DNA from: Cellvibrio sp. UBA7671
GTDB taxonomy: Bacteria; Pseudomonadota; Gammaproteobacteria; Pseudomonadales; Cellvibrionaceae
Direction of reading: 5' to 3'
Assembly (NCBI GenBank): GCA_002483145.1
Contig: DLHJ01000012.1
Span: forward strand, 62,001 to 126,000
Length of the DNA: 64,000 bases
How positions within the stretch are numbered: position 1 is the first letter of the stretch; each line of letters opens with the position of its first letter. Below, in pieces: positions 44,061 to 56,410 of the stretch. The position numbers and the translations under genes were made by a program. Under the pieces are notes generated by a model that worked only from the letters and a program-made list of their open reading frames with translations, was not told where the DNA came from and did no database searches.

Positions 44061-45476
44061 TTATTGTTGGGCTTTGGGTAACTCGATGCAAATTTGCAAT
44101 CCACCAAATGCCGAAGTACCCGCCCTAATATTGCCTTGATGTGCATTGACGATATTTTTACAAATCGCCAAGCCCAAGCCCGCGCCGCCCGTTGCGCGAC
44201 TGCGTGAATTTTCCAACCGGAAAAGTCGCTCAAAAATTTTGTCATATTGCTCAGGTGCCACGCCGGGCGCACTGTCATCAAAAGTGATGAAAACTTTCGT
44301 ATCGCTGGTGCTGATGCCCACCTGAATCTCACCACCCGCATCAGTGTAGCGTATGGAGTTTTCCAACAAGTTGCTGAATAACTGTTGCAGTCGGTCGCTA
44401 TCAGCGACTATTGAGTAGTCTTGAGTTACATCGATATTGTCTTTTAACGTTAAATCCGCCGCTTCCGCTTTCACTTGAAAATGTTGAACGCAGGTTTTGA
44501 CCAAAGGTGCGAGAGAAATAGTTTTTTTGTTGTAGCTAAGTGCCCCCACGTCAGACAATGACAGTTCAAATAAATCATCGATCAAATTGCTCAACCCTAG
44601 AATTTTTTCATAGAGCAATGCAAGGTTTTCATAGTTAGCGGGTCGAATTCCATCCTGCATCGCTTCTATTTGCACTTTGAGCACAGAAAGCGGTGTGCGC
44701 ATTTCATGGGAAATATCGGCAACCCAAAGTGCACGCGATTGTTGGTTTGCCGCCAGCGCTTCACTGAGCTGATTAAAACTATTGCAGAGTTGGCCGATTT
44801 CATCTTGGCTAGTAACCGGAATTGTTTGCGAATAATCGCCAGACGCCAATGCATGGGCCTTTTGAGCGAGGGTAGTCAACGGCTGGCTGATTCGTCGCGC
44901 CAGTAGGGTTGCAACAATCGTCGCAATCACCAACACAAATAAACTGATAATGCTGAAGATTTTAAACTGGTGCTGGATAAAATTTTGGTCTTGCTGCCTA
45001 CTCACAACAGTGGGTTTTACAAAGCCGATAAAACCAACCAGCTGGTTTGCATTGGTCACTGGAATCCAATCCAATGTTTGGTTGGGTTTGTTAACACCCA
45101 GCAATAATTTTTTATTCGCGTCATGCAAACTGATACTACTGACAAACTCGCGATAATAGGCACGCGGAGCGCTCGCTTCAGCCTCTGGTGTTGCCGGAAG
45201 GCCTTCAAACAGGGACTCGCTTTCAGCAAAAATTATGTCTTTTAACTCAAGCCAACGCGATGGATTGGTTTCAAGTGCATGGAATGAATTGTCTTCGCCA
45301 TACACATTAGCCAGGGCACTGCGTAATATTTCCAAGCGCTGCACAGATTGTTTTGATGTGTAATCCAGGAAACCCTGGCGCAAGCTGTTATGCAATAAAA
45401 GATAGAGCGCCAACACGCACAGCGTTATGGTGCCGACAAAAGCCAACCAGAGTTTGGTGCTTACATTCATGCGCAT
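44061..45476 (-). CDS. sensor histidine kinase, BaeS-like
   Basis: This 471-residue inner-membrane kinase has helix 1 (about 7-28), a periplasmic sensor domain (29-155), helix 2 (about 173-192) and a HAMP domain (RRISQPLTTLAQKAHALASGDY). The HisKA domain carries the phospho-His in VADISHEMRTPLSVLK, and the HATPase has N-box LLENSIRYTDAGG and G-boxes such as GGAGLGLAICKNI. Length and layout match BaeS. It lies immediately upstream of its response regulator and after the glmU terminator. Confidence 0.9.
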   Translation of the reverse strand: MRMNVSTKLWLAFVGTITLCVLALYLLLHNSLRQGFLDYTSKQSVQRLEILRSALANVYGEDNSFHALETNPSRWLELKDIIFAESESLFEGLPATPEAEASAPRAYYREFVSSISLHDANKKLLLGVNKPNQTLDWIPVTNANQLVGFIGFVKPTVVSRQQDQNFIQHQFKIFSIISLFVLVIATIVATLLARRISQPLTTLAQKAHALASGDYSQTIPVTSQDEIGQLCNSFNQLSEALAANQQSRALWVADISHEMRTPLSVLKVQIEAMQDGIRPANYENLALLYEKILGLSNLIDDLFELSLSDVGALSYNKKTISLAPLVKTCVQHFQVKAEAADLTLKDNIDVTQDYSIVADSDRLQQLFSNLLENSIRYTDAGGEIQVGISTSDTKVFITFDDSAPGVAPEQYDKIFERLFRLENSRSRATGGAGLGLAICKNIVNAHQGNIRAGTSAFGGLQICIELPKAQQ

Positions 45477-45507
45477 AAAACGCTCCTTAAATATTAGGCA
45501 GGTTCCA

Positions 45508-45540
45508 TAAAAAACGAGGCGCTTGGCCTCGTTTTACATT
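45508..45540 (-). terminator. rho-independent terminator of glmU
   Basis: A 10-bp stem AAAACGAGGC / GCCTCGTTTT (45511-45520 and 45526-45535) with a 5-nt loop, followed on the minus strand by TTTTTTAT, lies 17-45 bp after the glmU stop. It separates glmU from the kinase gene. Confidence 0.88.
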
Positions 45541-45556
45541 TTATATACTTCATACT

Positions 45557-46915
45557 TTATTTTTTTGTGGGACGCTCCCACCCCTGAATATTGCGCTGCT
45601 TGCTGCGCGCAATCGCCAGCTCTGCAGTTTCAACATCTTTGGTGATAATTGACCCTGCACCTACAGTGGCGCCCGCACCAATTTTTACCGGTGCAACCAA
45701 TGCCGAGTTGGAGCCGATAAACGCGTTGTCGCCAATTTCGGTTTTGAATTTATTTACACCATCGTAATTACAAGTGATAGTCCCTGCACCCACATTCACC
45801 TTGCTGCCGATAGTGGCATCGCCGATATAACTCAAGTGATTCACTTTGCTGCCCTTGGCGATCACGGCTTTTTTAGTTTCAACAAAGTTGCCTATTTTTA
45901 CGTCGTCCGCAAGCTGGGTTCCCGGGCGCAAACGCGCGTAAGGGCCTATATCGCAGTTCGCCGCGAGCGCCGAATCTTCAATATGGCTAAAAGCTTTGAT
46001 ATGGGAATTGTTGCCAATTTTGCTATTGATGATGATGCTGTTAGGTTCAATGACAACGCCATCACCAAGCACAACATCACCTTCAAATACACAATTCACA
46101 TCGATAACCACATCGCGACCAGCGGTTAGATTTCCGCGAATATCAATGCGCGATGGATCGAGTAGAGTCACCCCCGCCACCATCAACTCATTGGCTTTTT
46201 GTTTTTGGTAAAAGCGTTCAAGTGCCGCCTGTTGTTGGCGATTATTAATACCTTCTACTTCTTCAACTGCATTGGGTTGCTCAACATGGATCGCAACACC
46301 ATCGGCTTTGGCCATGGCGATAATATCGGTCAGGTAAAATTCGCCCTGGGCATTATTGTTTTTTAATTGCGGTAACCATTTTTTTAAATGCACTGCTTTG
46401 ACGGCCATGATACCGGTATTGATCTCGGCGATTTTTTTCTGCGCGTCGCTCGCATCTTTGTGCTCGACAATCGCAATCACTGCACCGGAATTATCGCGCA
46501 CAATTCGACCGTAGCCGGTTGGGTCTTGCATATTCACTGTGAGCAAACCCATTTGGGTTTCATTCACACCGGCGATAAGTTTTTGCAGGGTTTCAGCGCG
46601 GGTGAGCGGCACATCGCCGTAGAGGATTAATACGGTTGCATCATTTCTAAGTTGGGGCAGGGCTTGTTGTACCGCGTGGCCAGTGCCGAGTTGCTGCGCT
46701 TGCAGGACAAATTTCACATCGGGCGCGGCCATCTGTTGTTCCACTTTTTCCGCTCCATGGCCAACGATAATCAGGATCTGCTCACCACCCACTTGCCGCG
46801 CCGTATCGACTACATGTTGCACCAGGGCTTTGCCGCCAATCGGGTGCAAAACTTTGGGTAAGTCGGAACGCATGCGGGTGCCTTTACCGGCGGCGAGAAC
46901 GAGGATGTCGAGCAT
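45557..46915 (-). CDS. glmU: bifunctional GlmU: GlcN-1-P acetyltransferase / GlcNAc-1-P uridyltransferase
   Basis: This 452-residue cytoplasmic enzyme makes UDP-GlcNAc. The N-terminal pyrophosphorylase (about 1-228) has LAAGKGTRMRSDLPKVLHPIGGK, with the catalytic Arg/Lys, and YGDVPLTRAETL. The C-terminal left-handed beta-helix acetyltransferase (about 250-450) shows hexapeptide repeats such as GPYARLRPGT and the conserved NFVETKKAVIAKGSKVNHLSYIGDA. Full length. It is separated from atpC by a terminator and about 185 bp, as in pseudomonads, so it probably has its own promoter. Confidence 0.97.
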   Translation of the reverse strand: MLDILVLAAGKGTRMRSDLPKVLHPIGGKALVQHVVDTARQVGGEQILIIVGHGAEKVEQQMAAPDVKFVLQAQQLGTGHAVQQALPQLRNDATVLILYGDVPLTRAETLQKLIAGVNETQMGLLTVNMQDPTGYGRIVRDNSGAVIAIVEHKDASDAQKKIAEINTGIMAVKAVHLKKWLPQLKNNNAQGEFYLTDIIAMAKADGVAIHVEQPNAVEEVEGINNRQQQAALERFYQKQKANELMVAGVTLLDPSRIDIRGNLTAGRDVVIDVNCVFEGDVVLGDGVVIEPNSIIINSKIGNNSHIKAFSHIEDSALAANCDIGPYARLRPGTQLADDVKIGNFVETKKAVIAKGSKVNHLSYIGDATIGSKVNVGAGTITCNYDGVNKFKTEIGDNAFIGSNSALVAPVKIGAGATVGAGSIITKDVETAELAIARSKQRNIQGWERPTKK

Positions 46916-47049
46916 GATAGAGTCCTTTGGAGTTTCGAAGAGGAGTGGTGTTCAGCTTATCGATTGTTAGCACTAAGGTAATTGCTGCATTTTAACGATT
47001 TAAGTCACTATTGAAATGGCAATGTCTCGTTAAAACAAAAAGCGCATCC

Positions 47050-47083
47050 AATAAAAAAGGCGACTCGAAAGTCGCCTTTTTCA
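47050..47083 (-). terminator. rho-independent terminator of the atp operon
   Basis: A 12-bp perfect stem (47054-47065 with 47070-47081) with a CGAA loop; on the minus strand the loop is TTCG, a stable UUCG-type tetraloop, and T residues follow. It lies 18 bp after the atpC stop. Confidence 0.92.
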
Positions 47084-47100
47084 GGTTCAACACTAACCGC

Positions 47101-47526
47101 TTACTTACCTGCTTTGCGTTTAATCGCTTGCAGGGTTCGCAATTGGGCAGCAGCTTCTGCCAATTGTGCGGCAGCGCGTTGGAAATCAATCTCGCTGGAT
47201 TGCTCCGACAGCTGTTGTTGCGCCAGTTGCTGTGCTTCTAATGCCGCAGCTTCATCCATATCGTCGGCACGCAAGGCAGTATCTGCCAATACAGTGACGT
47301 GATAAGGCTGAACTTCAAGGAAACCACCGGAAACGAAATAAATTTCTTCGGTGCCGCCTTGTTTGATAAGACGCACAGGACCTGGCTTGATACCGGTCAG
47401 CAATGGCGCGTGACCATAGGCAATACCTACTTCACCCAGGCTACCGGTGGTAATTACCATCTCCACCAAGCCGGTGAAAATTTCACGCTCAGCACTGACG
47501 ATATCGCATTGAATAGTCATGGCCAT
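47101..47526 (-). CDS. atpC: F1 ATP synthase epsilon subunit
   Basis: This 141-residue protein is the rotor-stalk and inhibitory subunit of F1. The N-terminal beta-sandwich (about 1-87; [44 protein letters not shown]) is followed by the C-terminal helical pair (about 90-140, rich in Ala/Gln), whose movement controls ATP hydrolysis. Typical length. It is the last gene of the operon, 82 bp after atpD and just ahead of the terminator. Confidence 0.97.
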   Translation of the reverse strand: MAMTIQCDIVSAEREIFTGLVEMVITTGSLGEVGIAYGHAPLLTGIKPGPVRLIKQGGTEEIYFVSGGFLEVQPYHVTVLADTALRADDMDEAAALEAQQLAQQQLSEQSSEIDFQRAAAQLAEAAAQLRTLQAIKRKAGK

Positions 47527-47607
47527 ACTTGTGTCTCTTCACTGAAATAACGCTGCCCTGCAACAGGACAGCAGACAACCCCCGCGGTTTAACACGGGGG
47601 TTGGCGA

Positions 47608-49014
<1,407 letters not shown>

Positions 49015-49100
49015 TCAGATCCCTTTTATTAAAACTCAGGGGGCTGAAAGATTAAACACAAAAACAGTTTGGCTTGCTGCGCACGGATGGGAGCAGGGTA

Positions 49101-49964
49101 TCAAGATACCGCTGCTGCACCGCCGACGATTTCTGACAGCTCTTGCGTAATGGCTGACTGACGCGCTTTGTTGTAAATCAGTTTCAAACTATCAATCAAT
49201 TCACCGGCGTTGTCGGTTGCGCTTTTCATCGCAATCATACGCGCTGCCTGCTCACAGGCCGCGTTTTCAACTACCGCTTGATAGACTTGCGATTCAATAA
49301 AGCGAGTCAACAAACCTTTCAACAGGAACTCAGCATCCGGCTCGTAGATATAATCCCAGTGATGTTTCAACTTGGTATTTTCTTCGGCCACCAGAGGCAA
49401 CAACTGGCGAACTTTCGGCGCTTGCGTCATGGTGTTAACAAAATCGTTGCTCACCATAAACAGCTTATCGATCTTGCCTTCCTCAAATGCATCGAGCATG
49501 ACTTTCACACTGCCGATAAGATCAGCAACCACAGGGGCTTCGCCGATATCGCGTGTGGAAGCAACTACATTGCCACCAAAACTTTTGAAAAACTGGGCCG
49601 CTTTTGCACCCACCAGACACAGATCAATGGCAATGCCCTTGTCGTTCCAGGATTTCATATCTCTAATCGCTGCTTTAAACAGATTAGTGTTTAAACCACC
49701 GCAGAGACCGCGATCACTGGACACCAGAACATAACCAACGCGCTTCACTTCGCGCTCTTTCATAAAACGGTGTTTGTACTCGGGGCTGGAGTTAGCCAAG
49801 TGCCCGACTACTTCGCGGATGCGATTGGCGTAAGGTTTGCCCAATTGCATACGGTCTTGCGCACGACGCATTTTACTTGCAGCGACCATTTCCATCGCGC
49901 TGGTAATTTTCTGCGTGCTTTTGACGCTCGAAATTTGCGTCCGGATTTCTTTAGTGCTTGCCAT
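49101..49964 (-). CDS. atpG: F1 ATP synthase gamma subunit
   Basis: This 287-residue protein is the central rotating shaft. The N-terminal helix ([34 protein letters not shown]) and the C-terminal helix ([41 protein letters not shown]) form the coiled coil inside the alpha3beta3 ring. [15 protein letters not shown] marks the Rossmann-like middle. Typical length, 80 bp after atpA. Confidence 0.97.
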   Translation of the reverse strand: MASTKEIRTQISSVKSTQKITSAMEMVAASKMRRAQDRMQLGKPYANRIREVVGHLANSSPEYKHRFMKEREVKRVGYVLVSSDRGLCGGLNTNLFKAAIRDMKSWNDKGIAIDLCLVGAKAAQFFKSFGGNVVASTRDIGEAPVVADLIGSVKVMLDAFEEGKIDKLFMVSNDFVNTMTQAPKVRQLLPLVAEENTKLKHHWDYIYEPDAEFLLKGLLTRFIESQVYQAVVENAACEQAARMIAMKSATDNAGELIDSLKLIYNKARQSAITQELSEIVGGAAAVS

Positions 49965-50044
49965 ACTCTCGAACTCAGGTTAACGGCCTAAGACGCTTGA
50001 GGTCATAAAAGCCGATGCATCACCGGCTTTTATTGACCGCCAAA

Positions 50045-51589
50045 TTACCAGGTGCGGCTTGCTTTCAGCTTGGTGATCAGCTCTTTGAACTTGCCTTCCA
50101 GTTCGCCATTCCAATCGCCAGTAGCATCTATGTGAGCCATAGTGTCAGCGATTTCTGATTTTGCGAAAGAGAGCAGGGCAGCTTCAAAATCCAGCACCTT
50201 GTTAACGGCGATATCTTTCAGATGACCTTCGTTAGCAGCAAACAAGACCAGCGCCATTTGCGAAACACTGAATGGAGCAAATTGCTTTTGCTTCATCAAT
50301 TCGGTAACACGTTGACCGTGTTCCAACTGTGATTTGGTCGCTTCGTCCAAATCGGAAGCAAACTGCGAAAACGCAGCCAGTTCGCGGTATTGCGCCAGTG
50401 CGGTACGGATACCACCAGAGAGCTTTTTAACCACTTTAGTTTGTGCAGCACCACCTACGCGCGATACCGAAATACCGGCGTTCATCGCAGGACGAATACC
50501 TGAGTTGAACATGGACGACTCAAGGAAGATCTGTCCATCGGTAATAGAAATCACGTTAGTTGGAACGAATGCAGACACGTCACCTGCTTGGGTTTCAATG
50601 ATTGGCAGCGCGGTCAAAGAACCGGTTTTACCTTTCACTTCACCTTTGGTGAATTTCTCAACATAAGCTTCGCTTACACGAGAAGCGCGCTCAAGCAGAC
50701 GGGAGTGGAGATAGAATACGTCGCCGGGATAAGCTTCACGGCCCGGTGGACGACGCAGCAACAGAGAAATTTGACGGTAAGCCCAAGCTTGCTTGGTCAA
50801 GTCGTCATAAATAATCAGTGCATCTTGACCACGGTCGCGGAAGTATTCACCCATGGTGCAACCGGTGAAGGCTGCAAGGAATTGCATAGCAGCTGGATCA
50901 GAAGCAGTCGCTGCGATCACAACGGTGTGATCCATAGCGCCGTGCTCTTCGAGCTTGCGTACAACGCTTGCTACAGAAGATGCTTTCTGGCCGATAGCAA
51001 CATAAATACATTTAATGCCAGAACCTTTTTGGTTGATGATCGCATCAACCGCAATGGCGGTTTTACCGATTTGACGGTCGCCGATGATCAGCTCACGCTG
51101 GCCGCGGCCGATAGGTACCATCGCATCAATGGCTTTCAAACCAATTTGTACTGGCTGGTCAACCGACTTACGCCAAATTACGCCGGGCGCAATTTTTTCG
51201 ATCGCGTCGGTCATTTTGGTGTTGAGTGGACCCTTGCCGTCAATCGGGTTACCCAATGCGTCGAGTACACGACCCAATACTTCCGGACCAACAGGAACTT
51301 CCAGAATACGGCCAGTACACTTACATTTTTGGCCTTCGGCCACACCGCGGTAATCGCCGAGAATTACTGCACCTACAGAGTCGCGCTCCAGGTTCAGTGC
51401 CATCCCGTAGATGCCGCCTTCAAATTCAATCATCTCACCGTACATAACATCGGCGAGACCGTGAATACGAATAATACCGTCTGTTACGGAAACGACAGTA
51501 CCTTCGTTTTGTGCTTCTGTTGAAAACTCAAGGCCAGCGATGCGCTGCTTGATAATTTCACTGATTTCAGAAGGATTCAGTTGCTGCAT
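50045..51589 (-). CDS. atpA: F1 ATP synthase alpha subunit
   Basis: This 514-residue regulatory nucleotide-binding subunit alternates with beta in F1. It has Walker [16 protein letters not shown] near residue 170, [33 protein letters not shown] as Walker B and following region, and the conserved SRVGGAAQT. The N-terminal crown begins [16 protein letters not shown]. Full length, 22 bp after atpH. Confidence 0.98.
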   Translation of the reverse strand: MQQLNPSEISEIIKQRIAGLEFSTEAQNEGTVVSVTDGIIRIHGLADVMYGEMIEFEGGIYGMALNLERDSVGAVILGDYRGVAEGQKCKCTGRILEVPVGPEVLGRVLDALGNPIDGKGPLNTKMTDAIEKIAPGVIWRKSVDQPVQIGLKAIDAMVPIGRGQRELIIGDRQIGKTAIAVDAIINQKGSGIKCIYVAIGQKASSVASVVRKLEEHGAMDHTVVIAATASDPAAMQFLAAFTGCTMGEYFRDRGQDALIIYDDLTKQAWAYRQISLLLRRPPGREAYPGDVFYLHSRLLERASRVSEAYVEKFTKGEVKGKTGSLTALPIIETQAGDVSAFVPTNVISITDGQIFLESSMFNSGIRPAMNAGISVSRVGGAAQTKVVKKLSGGIRTALAQYRELAAFSQFASDLDEATKSQLEHGQRVTELMKQKQFAPFSVSQMALVLFAANEGHLKDIAVNKVLDFEAALLSFAKSEIADTMAHIDATGDWNGELEGKFKELITKLKASRTW

Positions 51590-51611
51590 GCTCTGTTCCT
51601 CGACCCTAACA

Positions 51612-52148
51612 TTAGGATTTCATTGCTTCGGCGAGCTTCGCCAAGCGACCACGTACTGAACCGTCAATCACCATGTCGCCGGTGTGGATAACAACACCAC
51701 CCAGCAGGCTCTTATCAACCGAGCCTTGAACACTGACTTTACGATCCAACTTGGCGCTCAGTGCTTGAGCCAATTTGTTTATCAAGTCAACCGGCAACTC
51801 ATAAGCTGCGGTCACCTCAACATCGATGGTTTTTTCTTGCTGGGCTTTCATTCTGGCGAACAGCTCTTTCACAAACGGAAGAAGCGCCAGACGTTTATTG
51901 CTCGCAAGGGTGCGGATGAAATTCTGTTGATTTTCATCCATCTTCTCACCACAAACTTGTACAAAGATGGAAGCTTTCTGTGCGGCAGACAGACCAGATA
52001 CGCCCAAGGCTTTTTTCACCTGATCTTGTTCTGCTACAGCGGCTGAAACTTCCAGAGCTTCAAACCATGACTGCAACTTGTTTGCAGCCAAGGCGAATTC
52101 AAATGCTGCTTTGGCATAAGGTCTAGCCAAGGTGGTCAGTTCAGCCAT
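51612..52148 (-). CDS. atpH: F1 ATP synthase delta subunit
   Basis: This 178-residue protein joins the peripheral stalk to the top of F1. The N-terminal helical domain begins [13 protein letters not shown], the diagnostic motif. The C-terminal part shows [10 protein letters not shown] and [26 protein letters not shown]. Typical length. It is 11 bp after atpF and so probably translationally coupled. Confidence 0.97.
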   Translation of the reverse strand: MAELTTLARPYAKAAFEFALAANKLQSWFEALEVSAAVAEQDQVKKALGVSGLSAAQKASIFVQVCGEKMDENQQNFIRTLASNKRLALLPFVKELFARMKAQQEKTIDVEVTAAYELPVDLINKLAQALSAKLDRKVSVQGSVDKSLLGGVVIHTGDMVIDGSVRGRLAKLAEAMKS

Positions 52149-52159
52149 ATCTACCTCTC

Positions 52160-52630
52160 TTAGAGCTCGGCAGCGAGTTTGTTTACCAACTCGTTGTGAG
52201 CATTTTGATCGATAGAAGATTCGAGAATCTTTTCTGCACCAGCCAATGCCAGGGTTACCACTTTGCTGCGCAGTTCTTCGCGCGCACGGCTGGTAGCCTG
52301 TTCAATTTCAGCTTGGGCAGAGGCTTTCAGACGATCACCTTCCAAACGGGCTTTCTCTTTTGCTTCTTCAACAATTTCGATAGCGCGCTTGTTGGCTTGA
52401 TCGATAATGATGGCCGCTTCTTTCTTTGCAGATGTCAGTTGCTCAACCACTTTCTGTTTGGCCAATTCGAGATCTTTTTCAGCTTTATCCGCAGCCTGGA
52501 GACCATCAGCGATACGCTTGGTACGCTCAGCCATTGCCGCAACAATGGGTGGCCATACAAAACGATGTGTCAGATAAATAAAGATGACAAATGCCACCAT
52601 CTGACCGATAAAAGTTGCGTTCAGGTTCAC
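52160..52630 (-). CDS. atpF: Fo ATP synthase b subunit
   Basis: This 156-residue peripheral-stalk protein has one N-terminal membrane helix ([27 protein letters not shown]), then a long, charged, coiled-coil-forming helix rich in Ala, Glu and Lys (about 32-140). It works as a dimer. Typical length for E. coli-type b. It lies 50 bp downstream of atpE. Confidence 0.97.
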   Translation of the reverse strand: MNLNATFIGQMVAFVIFIYLTHRFVWPPIVAAMAERTKRIADGLQAADKAEKDLELAKQKVVEQLTSAKKEAAIIIDQANKRAIEIVEEAKEKARLEGDRLKASAQAEIEQATSRAREELRSKVVTLALAGAEKILESSIDQNAHNELVNKLAAEL

Positions 52631-52680
52631 GTTTAGATGCCTTTGTTAGAGGGATTAATCGCTAACGCGACTACTTAAAA

Positions 52681-52935
<255 letters not shown>

Positions 52936-52994
52936 TTAAGTTGATAAAAAATAAAAAACGAAAAACAAAAACTTAAAAAAACAAACTAAAAAAC

Positions 52995-53939
<945 letters not shown>

Positions 53940-54371
53940 CTAGCGGCGCCCACCGGGGCTGCGGACTAGCGGATATAGCCAGGCAATTACCTGGACCATC
54001 ACATAAGCCAAAATCATGGTTGCGGCGTAAGCGGTTTCTTTTAAAAACCCAATCTGCTTAAAGGCCAGCAAAAACATCAAGGCTGTGATTACAAATTTTC
54101 CAAGCTCACCCGTGTAAAAAGCGGCGAGTATCTTTTGGGGTGGCGCGCCCAATCGGGGACGAAACGCCACTAGTGCCAGCCACAAGTTGGCCGTCACACA
54201 AATAATTCCACCGACAAACAATGAAATTGCGATCTGCTTATTGACCGCAAGACCCAAGGCACTTAACGCCAAGGTTACCAATAGCTGGACCGCCACTGTC
54301 TGAAGAGCAAAGTCACGCCCTTTGAGATAACGCGACATTCTGGATTCCGCCCTCATTTTTTGCGGCGGCAT
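53940..54371 (-). CDS. atpI: ATP synthase assembly protein AtpI
   Basis: This protein of up to 143 residues has four hydrophobic helices (about 25-43, 47-68, 90-108, 113-135). AtpI helps c-ring assembly or magnesium supply and is the variable first gene of the operon. The start is uncertain: ATG 54371, 54356 or 54335 (MSRYLKGRDFALQ) are in frame, and the last looks most like a natural N-terminus; 54371 is the outer limit. A good sigma70 promoter lies 68-96 bp upstream of 54371. Confidence 0.85.
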   Translation of the reverse strand: MPPQKMRAESRMSRYLKGRDFALQTVAVQLLVTLALSALGLAVNKQIAISLFVGGIICVTANLWLALVAFRPRLGAPPQKILAAFYTGELGKFVITALMFLLAFKQIGFLKETAYAATMILAYVMVQVIAWLYPLVRSPGGRR

Positions 54372-54438
54372 TCTGTCACAAAGAGCTGCTTATTACCATT
54401 AGTAACATGCTTATGTTCCAGACGCCCAAACGTGGCGC

Positions 54439-54467
54439 ATTATAGAGATTAAGCCCCCCAGCAGCAA
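54439..54467 (-). promoter_or_regulatory. sigma70 promoter of the atp operon
   Basis: On the minus strand, TTGCTG (54467-54462) and a perfect TATAAT (54444-54439) are 17 bp apart. They lie 68-96 bp upstream of the outermost atpI start and read into the operon. No other motif this good was seen in the parB-atpI gap (54372-54633). Confidence 0.75.
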
Positions 54468-54633
54468 CCGTCCCGCTAACACCAAACATAAAAACTGCCT
54501 AGTAAATTTGCTGTAAATTTAGCAACCAATTTATCGATTACTGCAATTTGTGTTTAGAGTCGGGATCGGTAACTAGATGTAGGGAAATGGCACCCTTTGC
54601 ACAGGTGCCAGCAAAGCGGGAAAAGGAATAAAT

Positions 54634-55545
54634 TTATTTGATATGGCCAAGGATACCATCCAGTTCATCGAGCGAATTATAGCTAATCACCAATTTTCCC
54701 TTACCCTTGGAACCATGCTGGATTTCAACTCCTGCACCCAACGTATCGGAAAGCTGATCTTGTAAACGGCGAATATCGGCAGAGACGGTAACTTCGGGTT
54801 TTACTTTGTCGGTATGTTGTCCTTCCTGGTGCAAACGCACCAAGGCTTCCGTCTGGCGTACCGACAGCCCCTTGGCGACGATTTGCCGTGCAATCGCGCG
54901 CTGGGTTTCATCGTCGAGGGTCAACAACGCCCGCGCATGACCCATTTCCAAATCGCCGTGTTCGAGCAGGGTTTTGACTTCGTCGCTCAAGGCAATCAGA
55001 CGCAGCAAGTTGGTGATAGTTGTACGCGATTTACCGACTGCTTGCGCCACTTCCGCGTGGGTCAATTCAAATTCGTCTTGCAAGCGTTTGAGCGCAACTG
55101 CTTCTTCAATCGGATTTAAATTTTCACGCTGGATATTTTCGATCAGCGCCATCGCAATTGCGGCTTCATCGGGGACATCGCGAATCACTGCAGGGATTTT
55201 ATCCAAGCCGGCAATTTGGGTAGCGCGCCAGCGGCGTTCACCGGCGATAATTTCGTAGCGGCCTTCACCAATCGGGCGCACCACAATCGGCTGCATCACG
55301 CCTTGGGCTTTGATCGATTCCGCCAACTCTTCCAGAGCTTCAGTGTGCATATCGCGGCGCGGCTGGTATTTGCCGCGCTGGATTAATTCCACCGGTAAAT
55401 GTGCGAGCTTGCCATCGCGATAATCGAGTTTGCTATCTACTTCCGCAGGATTGATCGGCATTTCGGGCGCAGGTGCAGTTACACCCAAACCAGCACTCAA
55501 AAGTGCATCCAAGCCTTTTCCTAATCCTTTGCGTTTTGTCGACAT
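54634..55545 (-). CDS. parB: chromosome partitioning protein ParB
   Basis: This 303-residue protein binds parS and loads along DNA as a CTP-dependent clamp. After a Lys/Arg-rich start (RKGLGKGLDALLSAG), residues about 50-140 hold LPVELIQRGKYQPRRDM and the CTP-binding GERRWRATQIAGL, with the ENIQRENLNPIEEA motif. The helix-turn-helix is LTHAEVAQAVGKSRTTITNLLRLI. The dimerisation tail is at the end. It follows parA by 27 bp. I did not find a clear parS site in the region. Confidence 0.96.
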   Translation of the reverse strand: MSTKRKGLGKGLDALLSAGLGVTAPAPEMPINPAEVDSKLDYRDGKLAHLPVELIQRGKYQPRRDMHTEALEELAESIKAQGVMQPIVVRPIGEGRYEIIAGERRWRATQIAGLDKIPAVIRDVPDEAAIAMALIENIQRENLNPIEEAVALKRLQDEFELTHAEVAQAVGKSRTTITNLLRLIALSDEVKTLLEHGDLEMGHARALLTLDDETQRAIARQIVAKGLSVRQTEALVRLHQEGQHTDKVKPEVTVSADIRRLQDQLSDTLGAGVEIQHGSKGKGKLVISYNSLDELDGILGHIK

Positions 55546-55572
55546 CTCAACCAGCCTTATTTCAATTTTTTG

Positions 55573-56373
55573 TTAGAGGGTTTCTGCCGCAGCGGCGGAT
55601 TGTTTTGGCGTTTCGTTGCGGCGCAAAATTTCACCGGCCAGCGCGAGGTAGGCAATTGCGCCTTTGGATTGGCGATCAAACGCCAACACCGGCATGCCGA
55701 AACTTGGCGCTTCCGCAAGACGCACATTGCGCGGGATGCAAGTGCGGTATAAGCGATCGCCAAAATGCTGCTGCAATTGCGCCGATACATCGTTGGTCAA
55801 ACTATTGCGCGGATCATACATAGTGCGCAGTAAGCCTTCGATTTTTAAATTGGGATTCAATACTTTCTGAATTTGATTAATAGTACCAACCAATGCCGAT
55901 AAACCTTCCAATGCATAATACTCACACTGCATCGCAATAATGACGCCGTCACAGGCGGCAAGTGCATTCAAGGTGAGCATGTTAAGCGAAGGTGGGCAGT
56001 CGATAAGAATATAATCGTATTGGTCGCGCACCTGATTGAGTGCATTTTGTAGACGGCGCTCTTTGTTATCCAGCGCGAGCATTTCAACTTCGGCCGCGGT
56101 TAAATCGCCATTGGCGGGCAGCACATGGTATTTGCCGCTTTCCGAAACCACTATGCAATCTTTGATCGCAGCGCGCTCGGTCAACACATCGTAAATATTT
56201 TCTTCAATTTCATTTTTGTTGACACCACTGCCCATAGTGGCGTTGCCCTGTGGGTCGAGGTCCACCAGCAAGACACGCTTTTTTGTCGCTACCAGTGATG
56301 CAGCTAAATTCACGCAGGTGGTTGTTTTACCGACTCCACCTTTTTGATTGGCAATGGCGTATATCTTGGTCAA
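55573..56373 (-). CDS. parA: chromosome partitioning ATPase ParA (Soj)
   Basis: This 266-residue ParA-family ATPase has the deviant Walker A KGGVGKTTTCVNLA near residue 11, DLDPQGNATMGSG and ILIDCPPSLNML as Walker A'/B motifs. It segregates the origin region together with ParB. The C-terminal tail (after 245) is Ala/Glu-rich. Its place between rsmG and parB in the mnmG-rsmG-parA-parB order is the standard origin-proximal layout. Confidence 0.96.
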   Translation of the reverse strand: MTKIYAIANQKGGVGKTTTCVNLAASLVATKKRVLLVDLDPQGNATMGSGVNKNEIEENIYDVLTERAAIKDCIVVSESGKYHVLPANGDLTAAEVEMLALDNKERRLQNALNQVRDQYDYILIDCPPSLNMLTLNALAACDGVIIAMQCEYYALEGLSALVGTINQIQKVLNPNLKIEGLLRTMYDPRNSLTNDVSAQLQQHFGDRLYRTCIPRNVRLAEAPSFGMPVLAFDRQSKGAIAYLALAGEILRRNETPKQSAAAAETL

Positions 56374-56410
56374 GTGAAAATCCTATAACCACCCAGTGGT
56401 TGAAAAATTT

